Shown here piece by piece: positions 46,564 through 56,072 of a stretch of DNA of 64,000 nucleotides. The notes under the pieces were generated by a model, which did not search any database, was not told the DNA's origin, and worked only from the letters and a program-made list of their open reading frames with translations. Each line of letters starts with the position of its first letter. Position 1 is the stretch's first letter. Source of the DNA: Bowmanella sp. JS7-9 (GTDB lineage: Bacteria > Pseudomonadota > Gammaproteobacteria > Enterobacterales > Alteromonadaceae); contig NZ_JXSY01000005.1 of assembly GCF_004329715.1 (NCBI RefSeq), positions 186,001 to 250,000 on the forward strand, written 5' to 3'. Both the position numbers and the translations under genes were made by a program.

Positions 46564-46660
46564 CCGCTCCCTTTTTGACTGCGCTCGCAAAAATAAGCGG
46601 TTGCAATTTGCTTATGATTTGGTTAGCTTTGACCCCACTAATTTATTAAACGAATTCAAT

Positions 46661-46708
46661 GTGCTGAACCTGAAACGCAATTTCCACCATCACCATCATC
46701 AAGCATAA
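46661..46708 (+). CDS. hisL: Histidine operon leader peptide
   Basis: A 15-codon ORF beginning at GTG 46661 and ending at TAA 46706-46708, with five consecutive His codons (46685-46699) near its end, in the position and context of enteric hisL (16 codons, seven His). The frame is open further upstream, but nothing there looks coding; no strong ribosome site is visible before the GTG, so the exact start is uncertain. Translation speed through the His run decides between antitermination and termination at the attenuator. Confidence 0.8.
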   Translation: MLNLKRNFHHHHHQA

Positions 46709-46796
46709 CCTTTCAGGTTCGTGCTGGAAGGTCTATGGATGCCTTTCAGCGGAACAGTGTTACAGCTAAACCCCCGGAAGGCCTCCGGGGGTTTTT
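46666..46796 (+). promoter_or_regulatory. his attenuator (alternative RNA hairpins and terminator)
   Basis: Arm 1 GAACCTGAAA (46666-46675) pairs exactly with TTTCAGGTTC (46711-46720), bracketing the His codons. GCTGGAAGG (46723-46731) can pair with CCTTTCAGC (46742-46750). The terminator stem CCCCCGGA/TCCGGGGG (46771-46791) is followed by TTTTT. This is the classic attenuation layout for histidine biosynthesis. Confidence 0.85.
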
Positions 46797-46829
46797 CGTT
46801 TTAAGGCTGTAACAAATAAGGGCAAATCC

Positions 46830-47729
46830 ATGACAGATAAAAATCGACTTCGCATTGCGGTACAAAAATCCGGACGTTTAAACGAAGGCAGCATGAAGCT
46901 GCTAAAAGCCATTGGCGTCAAACTCTCTATTCGCGACCGTCTGCTGATTGCCCACTCCACTAACCTGCCTATCGACCTGTTGCAGGTACGCGATGACGAT
47001 ATCCCAGGGCTGGTCATGGATGGTGTGGTTGATCTGGGCTTTATCGGTGAGAACGAGCTCGAAGAAAAAGCACTGGAACGCGCGGCAGCTGGCAAAGCGT
47101 CCGACTATGACGTGCTAACCAAGCTGGATTTTGGTGACTGTCGCCTGTCTATCGCCGTACCAAAAGAAATGTCCTATGCCGGACCACAGGATTTGGCCGG
47201 CTGCAACGTCGCCACTACCTACCCTTACTTACTGGAGCGTTTCTTTAAACAGCAAGGCGTCAATGCCACCGCACTGATGCTGACCGGTTCGGTGGAAGTG
47301 GCACCTCGCGCTGGCCTGGCCGAAGCCATTTGCGATCTGGTATCAACCGGCGCCACGTTGGAAGCCAACGGTCTGGTAGAAGTGCAGGAAATATTTCAAT
47401 CCAAAGCCGTGCTGATTCAGCGCAAAGGCGACATGCCGGTGGCCAAACAGGCGCTGATCGATAAGCTGATGCCGCGTATTGCCGGTGTGATGCAGGCCAA
47501 AGAGTCCAAATACATCATGCTGCATGCACCAAAAGATAAACTCACCGAAGTCACCGCTCTGTTGCCGGGTGCAGAAAATCCAACCCTGTTGCCGCTGGCC
47601 AATTGCGAAAATACCGTGGCGATGCATGTGGTGTGCACCGAGACTCTGTTCTGGGAAACCATGGAAAAACTCAAAGCCCTGGGCTGCAGTTCTATCCTGG
47701 TCATGCCCATTGAGAAGATGATGGGGTAA
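46830..47729 (+). CDS. hisG: ATP phosphoribosyltransferase (long form)
   Basis: 299 residues, the long HisG form with its own C-terminal regulatory domain, so no HisZ partner is needed. [39 protein letters not shown] and the PRPP-binding segment [16 protein letters not shown] are canonical. The C-terminal ACT-like domain (about 225-299) ends [21 protein letters not shown] and should bind feedback-inhibiting histidine. First enzyme of histidine synthesis: ATP plus PRPP gives phosphoribosyl-ATP. It follows the attenuator and is 3 nt ahead of hisD. Confidence 0.97.
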   Translation: MTDKNRLRIAVQKSGRLNEGSMKLLKAIGVKLSIRDRLLIAHSTNLPIDLLQVRDDDIPGLVMDGVVDLGFIGENELEEKALERAAAGKASDYDVLTKLDFGDCRLSIAVPKEMSYAGPQDLAGCNVATTYPYLLERFFKQQGVNATALMLTGSVEVAPRAGLAEAICDLVSTGATLEANGLVEVQEIFQSKAVLIQRKGDMPVAKQALIDKLMPRIAGVMQAKESKYIMLHAPKDKLTEVTALLPGAENPTLLPLANCENTVAMHVVCTETLFWETMEKLKALGCSSILVMPIEKMMG

Positions 47730-47732
47730 AGC

Positions 47733-49025
47733 ATGTTACGCTGGAATTCCCTCACCGCTACACAACAACAGGCCGCTCTGGCTCGTCCGGCGCTGGCCGA
47801 GGAACAGGCACTGCGTGATACGGTAGCTGGCATCTTACGCAACGTGGAGCAAAACGGTGATGTCACACTCAAAGCGCTGACAGCGCGTTTTGAAGGCGTC
47901 ACGCTGGACTCACTGGCGCTGCCACAATCTGAACTGGACAGTGCCGAGGCAGAACTGCGCTCCGAGGTTAAACAGGCTATCGAACTGGCCTATGACAATA
48001 TTCGCGCGTTTCACAGCGCGCAAATGCCACAGGATATCCGGGTTGAAACCCGCCCCGGCGTAGTGTGCGAATTAAAGCACGCACCGCTGGACGCGGTAGG
48101 ACTGTATATTCCGGGCGGCACCGCGCCCCTGCCCTCCACCGTGCTGATGTTAGGTACCACAGCGCAGGTTGCCGGTTGTGCACGCAAAGTGTTGTGTACG
48201 CCAGTAGGCAACAACGGTCGTATCGCCGCGGAGATCCGCTACGCGGCCAAACTGTGTGGCATCAGTGAAATTTACCTGGTCGGTGGCGCACAGGCCATCG
48301 CTGCCATGGCGTTTGGCACGGAATCTATCGCGAAAGTGGATAAAATTTTTGGCCCGGGCAACAGCTATGTTACCGAAGCCAAACAACAGGTCAGCCAGCG
48401 CGCCGATGGTGCAGCCATTGATATGCCTGCCGGTCCGTCCGAAGTGCTGGTGCTGGCCGATAGTGGAGCCAATCCGGTGTTTGTCGCCGCTGACTTACTG
48501 TCTCAGGCGGAGCATGGCAGCGATTCACAGGCCATCTTAGTGTGTAACAGTGAAGCGCTGATTGCTCAGGTAAAAGCCGAAGTCGACAAACAGTTAGCTA
48601 CGCTGAGCCGCCGTGAGATCGCCGCCCAATCCATGGCCAACAGCCGTTATATTCTGACCGACTCGCTGCAAGAGAGTATTGCCGTTTCTAATGCCTATGC
48701 ACCGGAGCACCTTATTGTGCAGACCCGCGATGCCCGCAGTTTACTCGGTCAGCTAAAAAACGCCGGTTCGGTGTTCCTCGGCGCCTGGTCGCCGGAGTCG
48801 GCCGGCGATTATGCCAGCGGCACCAATCACGTATTACCTACTTATGGCTATGCCAAAAACTATTCCAGCCTGGGATTAATGGATTTTATGCGCCGTTATA
48901 CCGTGCAGGAACTGACTGAACAGGGTTTAAAAAATATTGGCCCGGCGATTATGGCGCTAGCCAACGCCGAGGGTCTTGATGCCCACCTGCAGGCCGTGGC
49001 GAAACGCATGGAGATGTTAAAGTGA
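47733..49025 (+). CDS. hisD: Histidinol dehydrogenase
   Basis: 430 residues, the usual length. Zn- and NAD-dependent enzyme oxidising L-histidinol to L-histidine in two steps. Family blocks: GLYIPGGTAPLPSTVLMLG, VGGAQAIAAMAFGTESI, KIFGPGNSYVTEAK, DMPAGPSEVLVLAD, the zinc/catalytic region LLSQAEHGSDSQ, NAYAPEHLIV with the active-site Glu-His pair, and SPESAGDYASGTNHVLPT. The start overlaps nothing (3-nt gap after hisG); the stop overlaps the hisC GTG by 4 nt. Confidence 0.97.
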   Translation: MLRWNSLTATQQQAALARPALAEEQALRDTVAGILRNVEQNGDVTLKALTARFEGVTLDSLALPQSELDSAEAELRSEVKQAIELAYDNIRAFHSAQMPQDIRVETRPGVVCELKHAPLDAVGLYIPGGTAPLPSTVLMLGTTAQVAGCARKVLCTPVGNNGRIAAEIRYAAKLCGISEIYLVGGAQAIAAMAFGTESIAKVDKIFGPGNSYVTEAKQQVSQRADGAAIDMPAGPSEVLVLADSGANPVFVAADLLSQAEHGSDSQAILVCNSEALIAQVKAEVDKQLATLSRREIAAQSMANSRYILTDSLQESIAVSNAYAPEHLIVQTRDARSLLGQLKNAGSVFLGAWSPESAGDYASGTNHVLPTYGYAKNYSSLGLMDFMRRYTVQELTEQGLKNIGPAIMALANAEGLDAHLQAVAKRMEMLK

Positions 49026-50101
49026 GCCAACTCGTAAAAAATTTACTGTGCAGCTATGTCAAAGCGCTGCAACCTTACCAGTCTGCACGCCGCCTCTATT
49101 CAGGCGGACAGGACTGGCTGAACGCCAACGAATCTCCGTTTGCCAATGACTATCAACTGGACAGCAGCAAACTCAATCGTTACCCCAGCTGTCAGCCATC
49201 TAGCGTGATTAACGCTTATGCCAGTTACGCCGGCGTGAAACCGGAAGAGACACTGGTAAGCCGTGGCGCCGACGAAGGCATTGAACTACTGGTGCGCGCC
49301 TTCTGTGAACCCGGCAAAGACAGCGTACTGATTTGCCCGCCTACTTACGGTATGTACGCCATCAGCGCGCAGACCTTCAATGTTGGGGTTGAACAAGTAG
49401 CGTTAAACGACGATTTCAGTCTGAATACCGATGCGATGTGTGCCCTGGTCGGCAAGGTCAAAGTGGTATTTATTTGCTCGCCAAATAACCCCACCGGCAC
49501 CGATGTGCCCGCCGCGCAAATTGAAAAGGTACTCAATGCCTTTGCGGATAGCGCTATTGTAGTAGTGGATGAGGCCTATATTGAGTTTTCATCCGCCCAA
49601 AGCTGGGCGAGTAAACTGGCGCAGTATCCTAATCTGGTGGTGTTGCGCACCCTGTCCAAAGCGTTCGCACTGGCCGGGATCCGCTGTGGCTTTACGTTAG
49701 CGTCGGCAGAAATTATTCAGGCGCTGCTAAAGGTCATTGCACCCTATCCATTGCCAGAGCCGGTGGCGCAAATTGCAGCGCAGGCACTGACCGATGAAAG
49801 CATCCTGCACATCAAGCAGCAGATTGCGATTCTGGATCAGCAAAAAGGCAAATTACTCTACAACCTGCTGGAGATGCCACAGTTTGAACAAGTTGGTGAC
49901 AGTGCCGCTAACTTTATTTTGCTACGTGCAGCGCAGCGCGAGGGCCTGATGAACTATTTAGTCAGTCAGGGCATTCTAATCCGCGATCAGTCCAAGCAAC
50001 TGAATTTACAAGACTGTTTACGAATTACCGTTGGCAGTGACGAACAAAACCAACGCTTACTGGAAGCCATCCAGCGTTTTTATCAGAGTGAACAAGCATG
50101 A
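49022..50101 (+). CDS. hisC: Histidinol-phosphate aminotransferase
   Basis: 359 residues, GTG start within the hisD stop (GTGA). PLP-dependent class I/II aminotransferase: [59 protein letters not shown] and the Schiff-base lysine in [15 protein letters not shown]. It converts imidazole acetol phosphate plus glutamate to histidinol phosphate. Coupled to hisB by a 4-nt overlap. Its position after hisD is the enterobacterial order. Confidence 0.97.
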   Translation: MSQLVKNLLCSYVKALQPYQSARRLYSGGQDWLNANESPFANDYQLDSSKLNRYPSCQPSSVINAYASYAGVKPEETLVSRGADEGIELLVRAFCEPGKDSVLICPPTYGMYAISAQTFNVGVEQVALNDDFSLNTDAMCALVGKVKVVFICSPNNPTGTDVPAAQIEKVLNAFADSAIVVVDEAYIEFSSAQSWASKLAQYPNLVVLRTLSKAFALAGIRCGFTLASAEIIQALLKVIAPYPLPEPVAQIAAQALTDESILHIKQQIAILDQQKGKLLYNLLEMPQFEQVGDSAANFILLRAAQREGLMNYLVSQGILIRDQSKQLNLQDCLRITVGSDEQNQRLLEAIQRFYQSEQA

Positions 50102-51168
50102 GCCAACAAGCCATTTTATTTATTGACCGTGATGGAACCCTGGTAGAGGAGCCGCCGGTAGACAAACAACTGGATAGCTTAGAAAAGCTGGTGTTTGAAC
50201 CTATGGTGCTGCCGGTGCTGACCCGTCTGCAACAGGCTGGCTACCGACTGGTTATGGTATCTAATCAGGATGGACTGGGCACCGACAGCTTCCCACAAGC
50301 GGATTTTGACCTGCCCCACGATAAAATGATGCAGGTGTTCGAGTCTCAGGGCGTGCGCTTTGACGATGTGTTGATTTGTCCGCATTTCGACAGCGATAAC
50401 TGCAGTTGCCGCAAGCCGAAACTGGGTCTGGTGAAAGATTACCTGCAACAGGGCAAAGTGGATTTCACTAATTCTTTTGTGATTGGCGACCGCCAGACAG
50501 ATATCCAACTGGCAGAAAACATGGGCATTGTCGGCATTCGCTACGATCGTGAGCAAAACAACTGGCTGGCCATTGAGAAACAGCTGCTGGGTAAAAACCG
50601 TATCGCCGAGGTGCACCGCAAAACGTCAGAAACCGATATTCGCGTGCGGGTCGATCTGGATGACAGCAGTAAGTCCACCATTCATACCGGTATCGGTTTT
50701 TTCGATCACATGTTGGATCAAATCGCCACCCACGGCGGGATTAACCTGCAAATTGCGGTCAGCGGTGATCTGCATATTGATGAACACCATAGCGTTGAAG
50801 ATACCGCGCTGGCACTGGGCGACGCGCTGCGTAAAGCCTTGGGTAACAAGCGTGGTATCGGTCGCTTTGGCTTTGCTCTGCCGATGGATGAATGCCGTGC
50901 CGAATGCGTGCTGGATATCAGCGCCCGCCCGTGGATGAAATTTGACGCCGACTTTACCCAGGAAAAAGTGGGAGAAATGTCGGTGCAGATGGTACCGCAT
51001 TTCTTTCGTTCACTGGCCGACAGCATGGGCATTTCCCTGCACCTGTCCACCACCGAGGGCAATGCACACCATCAGGTAGAAAGCCTGTTTAAAGTATTCG
51101 GCCGCGCGCTGCGCCAGGCTGTCAGCAAACAAGGTAATGATCTGCCTTCATCAAAAGGGGCATTGTGA
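50098..51168 (+). CDS. hisB: Bifunctional histidinol-phosphatase / imidazoleglycerol-phosphate dehydratase
   Basis: 356 residues, the enteric fused form. N-terminal HAD phosphatase with LFIDRDGTL (Asp10, Asp12), a zinc-binding Cys/His cluster ([15 protein letters not shown]) and [15 protein letters not shown]-terminal IGP dehydratase from about residue 167 with the metal-binding motifs [19 protein letters not shown] and the late [16 protein letters not shown]. It performs steps seven and nine of the pathway. hisH begins on the last base of its stop codon. Confidence 0.97.
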   Translation: MSQQAILFIDRDGTLVEEPPVDKQLDSLEKLVFEPMVLPVLTRLQQAGYRLVMVSNQDGLGTDSFPQADFDLPHDKMMQVFESQGVRFDDVLICPHFDSDNCSCRKPKLGLVKDYLQQGKVDFTNSFVIGDRQTDIQLAENMGIVGIRYDREQNNWLAIEKQLLGKNRIAEVHRKTSETDIRVRVDLDDSSKSTIHTGIGFFDHMLDQIATHGGINLQIAVSGDLHIDEHHSVEDTALALGDALRKALGNKRGIGRFGFALPMDECRAECVLDISARPWMKFDADFTQEKVGEMSVQMVPHFFRSLADSMGISLHLSTTEGNAHHQVESLFKVFGRALRQAVSKQGNDLPSSKGAL

Positions 51169-51758
51169 TGGAACTGGTGATCGTCAACACCGGTTGCGCC
51201 AATATTGCCTCGGTACGCTTTGCCATCGAGAGACTGGGATATGCCGTGCAGGTCAGTGATGATGCCGCGGTAATCAAAGATGCGGATAAAGTCTTTCTGC
51301 CCGGCGTAGGCTCTGCTGGCGCAGCCATGAGCCAAATTCAAGCCAAAGGCTTAGACAAAATCCTGCCATTCCTGACTCAGCCGGTGCTGGGTATTTGCCT
51401 TGGCATGCAATTGCAAACGGCTTTTTCCGAAGAGGGCGATGTGCCATGCCTCGGCATGATCCCAACCCGCGTCAACAAACTTCAGGTAGGTAACCTGCGA
51501 CTGCCGCATATGGGTTGGAACCAGATCCGCGTGACGCAAAATCACGCGTTGTTCGATGGCATCGCCAATGACAGTTATTTCTACTTCGTACATGGCTTTG
51601 CTGCCCCCGTCTCCGACGTCACGCTGGCGTCCTGCGACTATGGCCAGGCCTTCTCTGCCAGTATCGGCAAAGACAATTTTATGGGCGTGCAATTCCACCC
51701 GGAACGTTCCGGCACCAATGGTGCGCGCCTGTTGCGCAATTTTATAGAGCAGTGCTAA
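51168..51758 (+). CDS. hisH: Imidazole glycerol phosphate synthase, glutaminase subunit
   Basis: 196 residues from the ATG at 51168, matching the E. coli length and N-terminus ([12 protein letters not shown] versus MNVVILDTGCAN); a GTG one codon earlier is also in frame. Class I glutamine amidotransferase with oxyanion strand [11 protein letters not shown], nucleophile Cys77 in LGICLGMQ and the His-Glu pair in VQFHPERSG. It supplies ammonia to HisF. TGATG overlap with hisB. Confidence 0.96.
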   Translation: MELVIVNTGCANIASVRFAIERLGYAVQVSDDAAVIKDADKVFLPGVGSAGAAMSQIQAKGLDKILPFLTQPVLGICLGMQLQTAFSEEGDVPCLGMIPTRVNKLQVGNLRLPHMGWNQIRVTQNHALFDGIANDSYFYFVHGFAAPVSDVTLASCDYGQAFSASIGKDNFMGVQFHPERSGTNGARLLRNFIEQC

Positions 51759-51760
51759 TT

Positions 51761-52498
51761 ATGATGCTTCCTGCAATTGACCTTATTGATGGCAAAGTCG
51801 TGCGCCTGTATCAGGGTGACTATGGCCAGAAAACCGAGTATCAGCTCGACCCCATCGACGTTGTGCACAGTTACGCCGATCAAGGCGCCGACTGGTTACA
51901 TATTGTTGATTTAACCGGTGCCAAAGACCCGGCCAAACGTCAGCTTGGCTTAATCAAACAAATGGTTGCTACCGGCCGTATGCAGTTTCAGGCCGGCGGT
52001 GGCATTCGCAGCGAACAGGATGTTGTGGATTTTCTCGACGCGGGCGTCAGCCGTGTGGTGATTGGCTCTGTGGCAGTCAGCCAACCAGATACCGTGCAAC
52101 AGTGGATGCACACCTATGGTGCGGAAAAAATCGTGCTGGCACTGGATGTAAATATCGATGCCAACGGCAATAAGCATATCGCCACCCACGGCTGGCAAAC
52201 GGACAGCGGTGTGGCATTAGAACCGCTACTGGAGAGCTATCTGGCTGCGGGCGCCAAATACGTGCTGTGCACCGATATCAGCCGCGATGGCACCCTGCAA
52301 GGTGCCAATGAAGCTCTGTACCGCGATATGACCAAGCAATTTCCTACTGTGGCCTGGCAGGCATCTGGCGGCATTGGCTCACTGGCCGATATCGCGCGCC
52401 TCAAACCCAGCGGGGTTGACCGGGTCATTCTCGGTCGCGCCCTGCTGGAAGGTAAATTCACCCTGAAGGAGGCAATCCAATGCTGGCAAGACGCATAA
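51761..52498 (+). CDS. hisA: Phosphoribosylformimino-AICAR ribotide isomerase
   Basis: 245 residues from the ATG at 51761, as in E. coli; a second ATG follows immediately, and an in-frame GTG at 51752 lies within hisH. Half-barrel-duplicated TIM barrel: [18 protein letters not shown] with the catalytic Asp, [37 protein letters not shown] with the second catalytic Asp, and [11 protein letters not shown]. It isomerises ProFAR to PRFAR. hisF begins inside its last seven codons (19-nt overlap). Confidence 0.96.
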   Translation: MMLPAIDLIDGKVVRLYQGDYGQKTEYQLDPIDVVHSYADQGADWLHIVDLTGAKDPAKRQLGLIKQMVATGRMQFQAGGGIRSEQDVVDFLDAGVSRVVIGSVAVSQPDTVQQWMHTYGAEKIVLALDVNIDANGNKHIATHGWQTDSGVALEPLLESYLAAGAKYVLCTDISRDGTLQGANEALYRDMTKQFPTVAWQASGGIGSLADIARLKPSGVDRVILGRALLEGKFTLKEAIQCWQDA

Positions 52499-53259
52499 TT
52501 CCGTGCCTCGATGTACGCGATGGCAAAGTGGTCAAAGGGGTTAAGTTCCGTAATCACGAAATCATTGGTGATATCGTTCCCTTGGCAGAACATTACGCCA
52601 GTATCGGTGCTGACGAACTGGTGTTTTACGATATTACCGCCTCCAGCGATGACCGCGTAGTAGATAAAAGCTGGGTTAATCGTATTGCCGAGGTTATCGA
52701 TATCCCGTTTTGTGTGGCTGGCGGAATTAAATCCGTGGAAGATGCCGGACGCATTCTGGAAATGGGAGCCGACAAAGTGTCGGTTAACTCCCCGGCTTTA
52801 TCCGATCCCAGCCTGATAACCCGCCTGCACGACACCTTCGGTCAGCAATGTGTGGTGGTCGGTATCGACAGTTTTTTTGATGAAAACAGCGGTACTTATC
52901 AGGTTCATCAGTTTACCGGCGACGAAGCCCGCACTCAGAAAACACGCTGGCAAACCGCCGATTGGGTCAAAGAAGTGCAACAGCGCGGCGCCGGCGAGAT
53001 CGTGCTTAACTGCATGAATCAGGACGGCGTACGTCAGGGTTATGATATCGCCCAGTTGTCCGCCATCCGCCAAAGTTGCAAGGTGCCGTTGATTGCCTCT
53101 GGTGGCGCCGGTGCCATTGAACACTTTATTGATGTATTTCAGCAAGCCGACGTAGACGGCGCGCTGGCCGCATCCGTCTTTCACAAAGCCATAATTAACA
53201 TGGATGAACTAAAAGCCGCGCTGCATAAGGCCGGAATCGCGATTCGGAGTGGAGCATGA
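52480..53259 (+). CDS. hisF: Imidazole glycerol phosphate synthase, cyclase subunit
   Basis: 259 residues. TIM barrel with [71 protein letters not shown] with the catalytic Asp, and [11 protein letters not shown]. It forms IGP and AICAR from PRFAR using ammonia from HisH. Strong AAGGAGG is present within the hisA 3' end before its ATG. The stop overlaps hisI by 4 nt. Confidence 0.97.
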   Translation: MLARRIIPCLDVRDGKVVKGVKFRNHEIIGDIVPLAEHYASIGADELVFYDITASSDDRVVDKSWVNRIAEVIDIPFCVAGGIKSVEDAGRILEMGADKVSVNSPALSDPSLITRLHDTFGQQCVVVGIDSFFDENSGTYQVHQFTGDEARTQKTRWQTADWVKEVQQRGAGEIVLNCMNQDGVRQGYDIAQLSAIRQSCKVPLIASGGAGAIEHFIDVFQQADVDGALAASVFHKAIINMDELKAALHKAGIAIRSGA

Positions 53260-53876
53260 AACTAACCCTGGAAACCCTCGAACAACTGGCCTGGGATAAA
53301 ATGGACGGATTACTGCCGGCCATCGTGCAACACGCGCAAACCGGTACGGTGCAAATGCAGGGCTACATGAACCGCGAGGCACTGGCGCACACCCTGCAAA
53401 GCGGCCATGTGACCTTTTTCAGCCGCAGCAAACAACGTTTATGGACTAAAGGTGAAAGTTCGGGCCACGTATTACAGTTAGCTGATATCAGTGCCGATTG
53501 CGATAACGACGCAATCTTGGTGCTGGCCATCCCCCATGGACCAACCTGCCATAAAGGCACACCAACCTGTTGGGCAGAGGCCGCCACCCCGTCGGTCAGT
53601 TTTATTGCCGAACTGGAACAAGTGATTGCCTCGCGTAAAGGCGCAGATCCAAACTCCAGTTACACTGCCAGCCTGTATGCCAAAGGCATTAAGCGCATCG
53701 CACAGAAAGTCGGTGAGGAAGGCGTGGAAACCGCGTTAGCAGCTACCGTACAGGATCTGGAAGAGCTGAAAAACGAGTCCGCGGATTTGCTATACCATCT
53801 ACTGGTGCTGCTGCAAGCCAGCAACCTGTCGCTGGATGATGTGGTAGGTGTACTCAAAGCTCGCCACGGCAAATAA
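53256..53876 (+). CDS. hisI: Bifunctional phosphoribosyl-AMP cyclohydrolase / phosphoribosyl-ATP pyrophosphatase
   Basis: 206 residues, the fused HisIE form. HisI half: [34 protein letters not shown]-type core (metal and zinc residues include CDNDAI and the CHKGTPTCW pair). HisE half from about residue 115: [28 protein letters not shown] and [14 protein letters not shown], a four-helix MazG-like domain with the acidic Mg site. It catalyses steps two and three. Last gene of the operon, followed within 10 nt by a terminator. Confidence 0.96.
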   Translation: MKLTLETLEQLAWDKMDGLLPAIVQHAQTGTVQMQGYMNREALAHTLQSGHVTFFSRSKQRLWTKGESSGHVLQLADISADCDNDAILVLAIPHGPTCHKGTPTCWAEAATPSVSFIAELEQVIASRKGADPNSSYTASLYAKGIKRIAQKVGEEGVETALAATVQDLEELKNESADLLYHLLVLLQASNLSLDDVVGVLKARHGK

Positions 53877-53882
53877 GATAAT

Positions 53883-53906
53883 AAGGGGCGAAACGCCCCT
53901 TTTATT
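53883..53906. terminator. Bidirectional terminator after the his operon
   Basis: AAGGGGCG-AAA-CGCCCCTT followed by TTATTTTG on the plus strand and preceded by A/T-rich bases serving the minus-strand gene. It overlaps the last codons of the convergent binding-protein gene. Confidence 0.85.
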
Positions 53907-55971
53907 TTGTTCGTTCGAAATAACCGGCATCCAGCATGATTTTTTCTACCTGTCGCTGGGCCCGTTTAAGCGCCTCGTCTGCACTGATATCGCCCCGCAC
54001 GGCACTGGCAATCAACAAACCCACCTGCTGACCAATAGCCGGAAACTCTGGAATCGGCACATATTGCATCCCCACGGTGGGGGCCGGCCGGCCGGCATGG
54101 GGCAGATCATTTTCCAATTGCTTGAGAACAAATTGGGCGTAATCCTGTGCCACGCCAAAATTCAATTCGTAAGATGAATAGCGTGCCCCAATCGGGGTCG
54201 GATTTTTTGCCAGCAAACGTTTGTTCACGTCAGCCGAGCCTAACCAGGCCGCCAATTGTTGCGCATAAGGTTTATTCCGACTGCTGGTCGGAATCGCCAG
54301 ATTCCAGCCCCAATACCAGCGCGAACCAATATGGGTGCGTTGGGTTGGGTGACTGACATAACCAATGCGTTCCGGATGGCTATATTCCGCCGGGTCAAAT
54401 AACCGACTGGCCGCACTGGTCGCATCCACGACCATGACCAGCTTACCAGCGACAAATAAGTCCAGATTTTCACGCCAGCCATAGTTTTCCGGATCCGGCG
54501 GCCCATAACGCTGCAGCATCTGAATATAGTATTCCAGTGCATCGAGCCAGGGGGCGGTGTTAAGCAACGGATGGTAATCATCGTCGAACCATTTGCCGCC
54601 AAAGCTATGTACCAAAGTGGTAAAAAACGCCATATTCTGGCCCCAACCGGGTTTGGCGCGAAATCCCACCGCATAGCGCTGCCCGTCACGGTCAATAATT
54701 TGCGCAGCCAGACGCTGAATATCCGCATAACTGGGGTTGTCCGGCATGGTCAGTCCCAACGCGGCAAAAATATCTTTACGATAAAACGTAATGGAAGTTT
54801 CGCTTTGCAGTGGTAAGGCAACGATTTCGTTATCTTTCAATAAATTATCACGTACTACAGGCAACACATCGGCAAATTCCGGGGTGTTGGTATCGATATC
54901 GATGGGCACCAGCCAGTGATTCTTTGCCCAGGTTTGCGCTTCATAATCCCCCACCATAATCACGTCAAACTGGCCGTCATCCACGGCTAAATCGGACATC
55001 AGCCTAGTACGTAAAATATTCTCCTCCATTACCCGCCAGGTCAGTTTGATATGCGGATGGGCCGCTTCAAATTCGTCGGTCAGTTGCTGCATTTGCTCAG
55101 CCAGATAAATATCGACTGCCCCGATGACTATCTCTGTTTTGTTGCCATCCGCCAGTTGGCGCTGAAAAAAGCCATGTTTATTCAGAATCCCACGTAACTG
55201 ATTCGACTCAGCCAATAAATCCAATCCCTGCTCAAACCATGCCAGCGCTTGCTCGCTGTATGACAACGAAGGATTAAAGGCCAGATGATAGCCATTGGTT
55301 TGCTCACTGATCGGTAAAAAATCCAGTTGGCCAATTAAATCCGGGCGCTGGGTTACCATCAAATCCGCTGCCGTGTATTTGTCCATTAAGGCCAGATCAA
55401 CCCGATCCAGTGCCAGCATGCCTAACTGTTGAAATTCTTCTGCAACAAATACCGGCACCACGTTGAGCTTTTTTAATTCCGAAGGTATCGATAAGGTACC
55501 GCGCAGCGCAGACAGCCGAACAGGCTGAGCGCCGGGTAAGGAAAGTGTCTGCACATCCAGCACAGTAGATTTTTTCTTTAGTAATACCTGTTGTGCGCCC
55601 GGCAGCACGGAAGAATAGCGGTATTGCGTCGCCAAGTTATCAAACTCGCCAGACGAAGCCCGCTCGCTGGACTGCTGCAGAATACGAATAGGTGCAATGG
55701 CATCCACCTGACCCGTTTCCAGCAATACCCTGGCCCTGGCCATGGGGTAAAATTCGATTTCTGCCCTTACCCCCACCTGCGCATAGGCGGCGGTGATCAA
55801 TTCATTGACCATGCCCCTGTCCGGCAGTTGCTGTCCGGCATAGGGTTCGCGCTCGATGCTGGCAACTCTGACCACTTTTTCTGATGGCGGCATTGCATTG
55901 ACCGAACATGAAATCGCTATACTTAACAGCCAAACGCAGTGCACCAGGCGAGTGAAAAACAGCAACGTCAT
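53902..55971 (-). CDS. Fused double periplasmic solute-binding protein (family 3 type + family 1 type)
   Basis: 689 residues; signal peptide (VHCVWLLSIAISCSVNA), AGTGAGGT ribosome site. Residues about 32-265 look like a family 3 binding protein: VVRVASIEREPYAG, MVNELITAAYAQVGVRAEIEFYPMARA, the hinge LSALRGTLSIP. Residues about 275-689 look like a family 1 (sugar-type) binding protein: EIVIGAVDIYLAEQMQQLTDEFEAAHPHIKLTWRVME, FDVIMVGDYEAQTWAKN, ALPLQSETSITFYRKDIF and a W-rich face (SRWYWGWNLAIP). No ABC permease or ATPase is adjacent, so a sensory or scavenging role is likelier than transport. The diguanylate cyclase gene lies 101 nt upstream on the same strand. Confidence 0.85.
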   Translation of the reverse strand: MTLLFFTRLVHCVWLLSIAISCSVNAMPPSEKVVRVASIEREPYAGQQLPDRGMVNELITAAYAQVGVRAEIEFYPMARARVLLETGQVDAIAPIRILQQSSERASSGEFDNLATQYRYSSVLPGAQQVLLKKKSTVLDVQTLSLPGAQPVRLSALRGTLSIPSELKKLNVVPVFVAEEFQQLGMLALDRVDLALMDKYTAADLMVTQRPDLIGQLDFLPISEQTNGYHLAFNPSLSYSEQALAWFEQGLDLLAESNQLRGILNKHGFFQRQLADGNKTEIVIGAVDIYLAEQMQQLTDEFEAAHPHIKLTWRVMEENILRTRLMSDLAVDDGQFDVIMVGDYEAQTWAKNHWLVPIDIDTNTPEFADVLPVVRDNLLKDNEIVALPLQSETSITFYRKDIFAALGLTMPDNPSYADIQRLAAQIIDRDGQRYAVGFRAKPGWGQNMAFFTTLVHSFGGKWFDDDYHPLLNTAPWLDALEYYIQMLQRYGPPDPENYGWRENLDLFVAGKLVMVVDATSAASRLFDPAEYSHPERIGYVSHPTQRTHIGSRWYWGWNLAIPTSSRNKPYAQQLAAWLGSADVNKRLLAKNPTPIGARYSSYELNFGVAQDYAQFVLKQLENDLPHAGRPAPTVGMQYVPIPEFPAIGQQVGLLIASAVRGDISADEALKRAQRQVEKIMLDAGYFERTK

Positions 55972-56072
55972 ACCTCACTTAATTGTTCAAATTTGGCCAA
56001 GTATAGCGCTTTATGCAACGGACGCAGGAGACGGTGTGAAATGTTCTAAGCGCTGCAACAGGGGTTATTGGT

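Noticed and set aside
46496-46708. Long open frame of 71 codons ending in the His run
   Set aside because: Its first part overlaps the M28 gene and a terminator hairpin; only the final 15 codons fit a his leader peptide.
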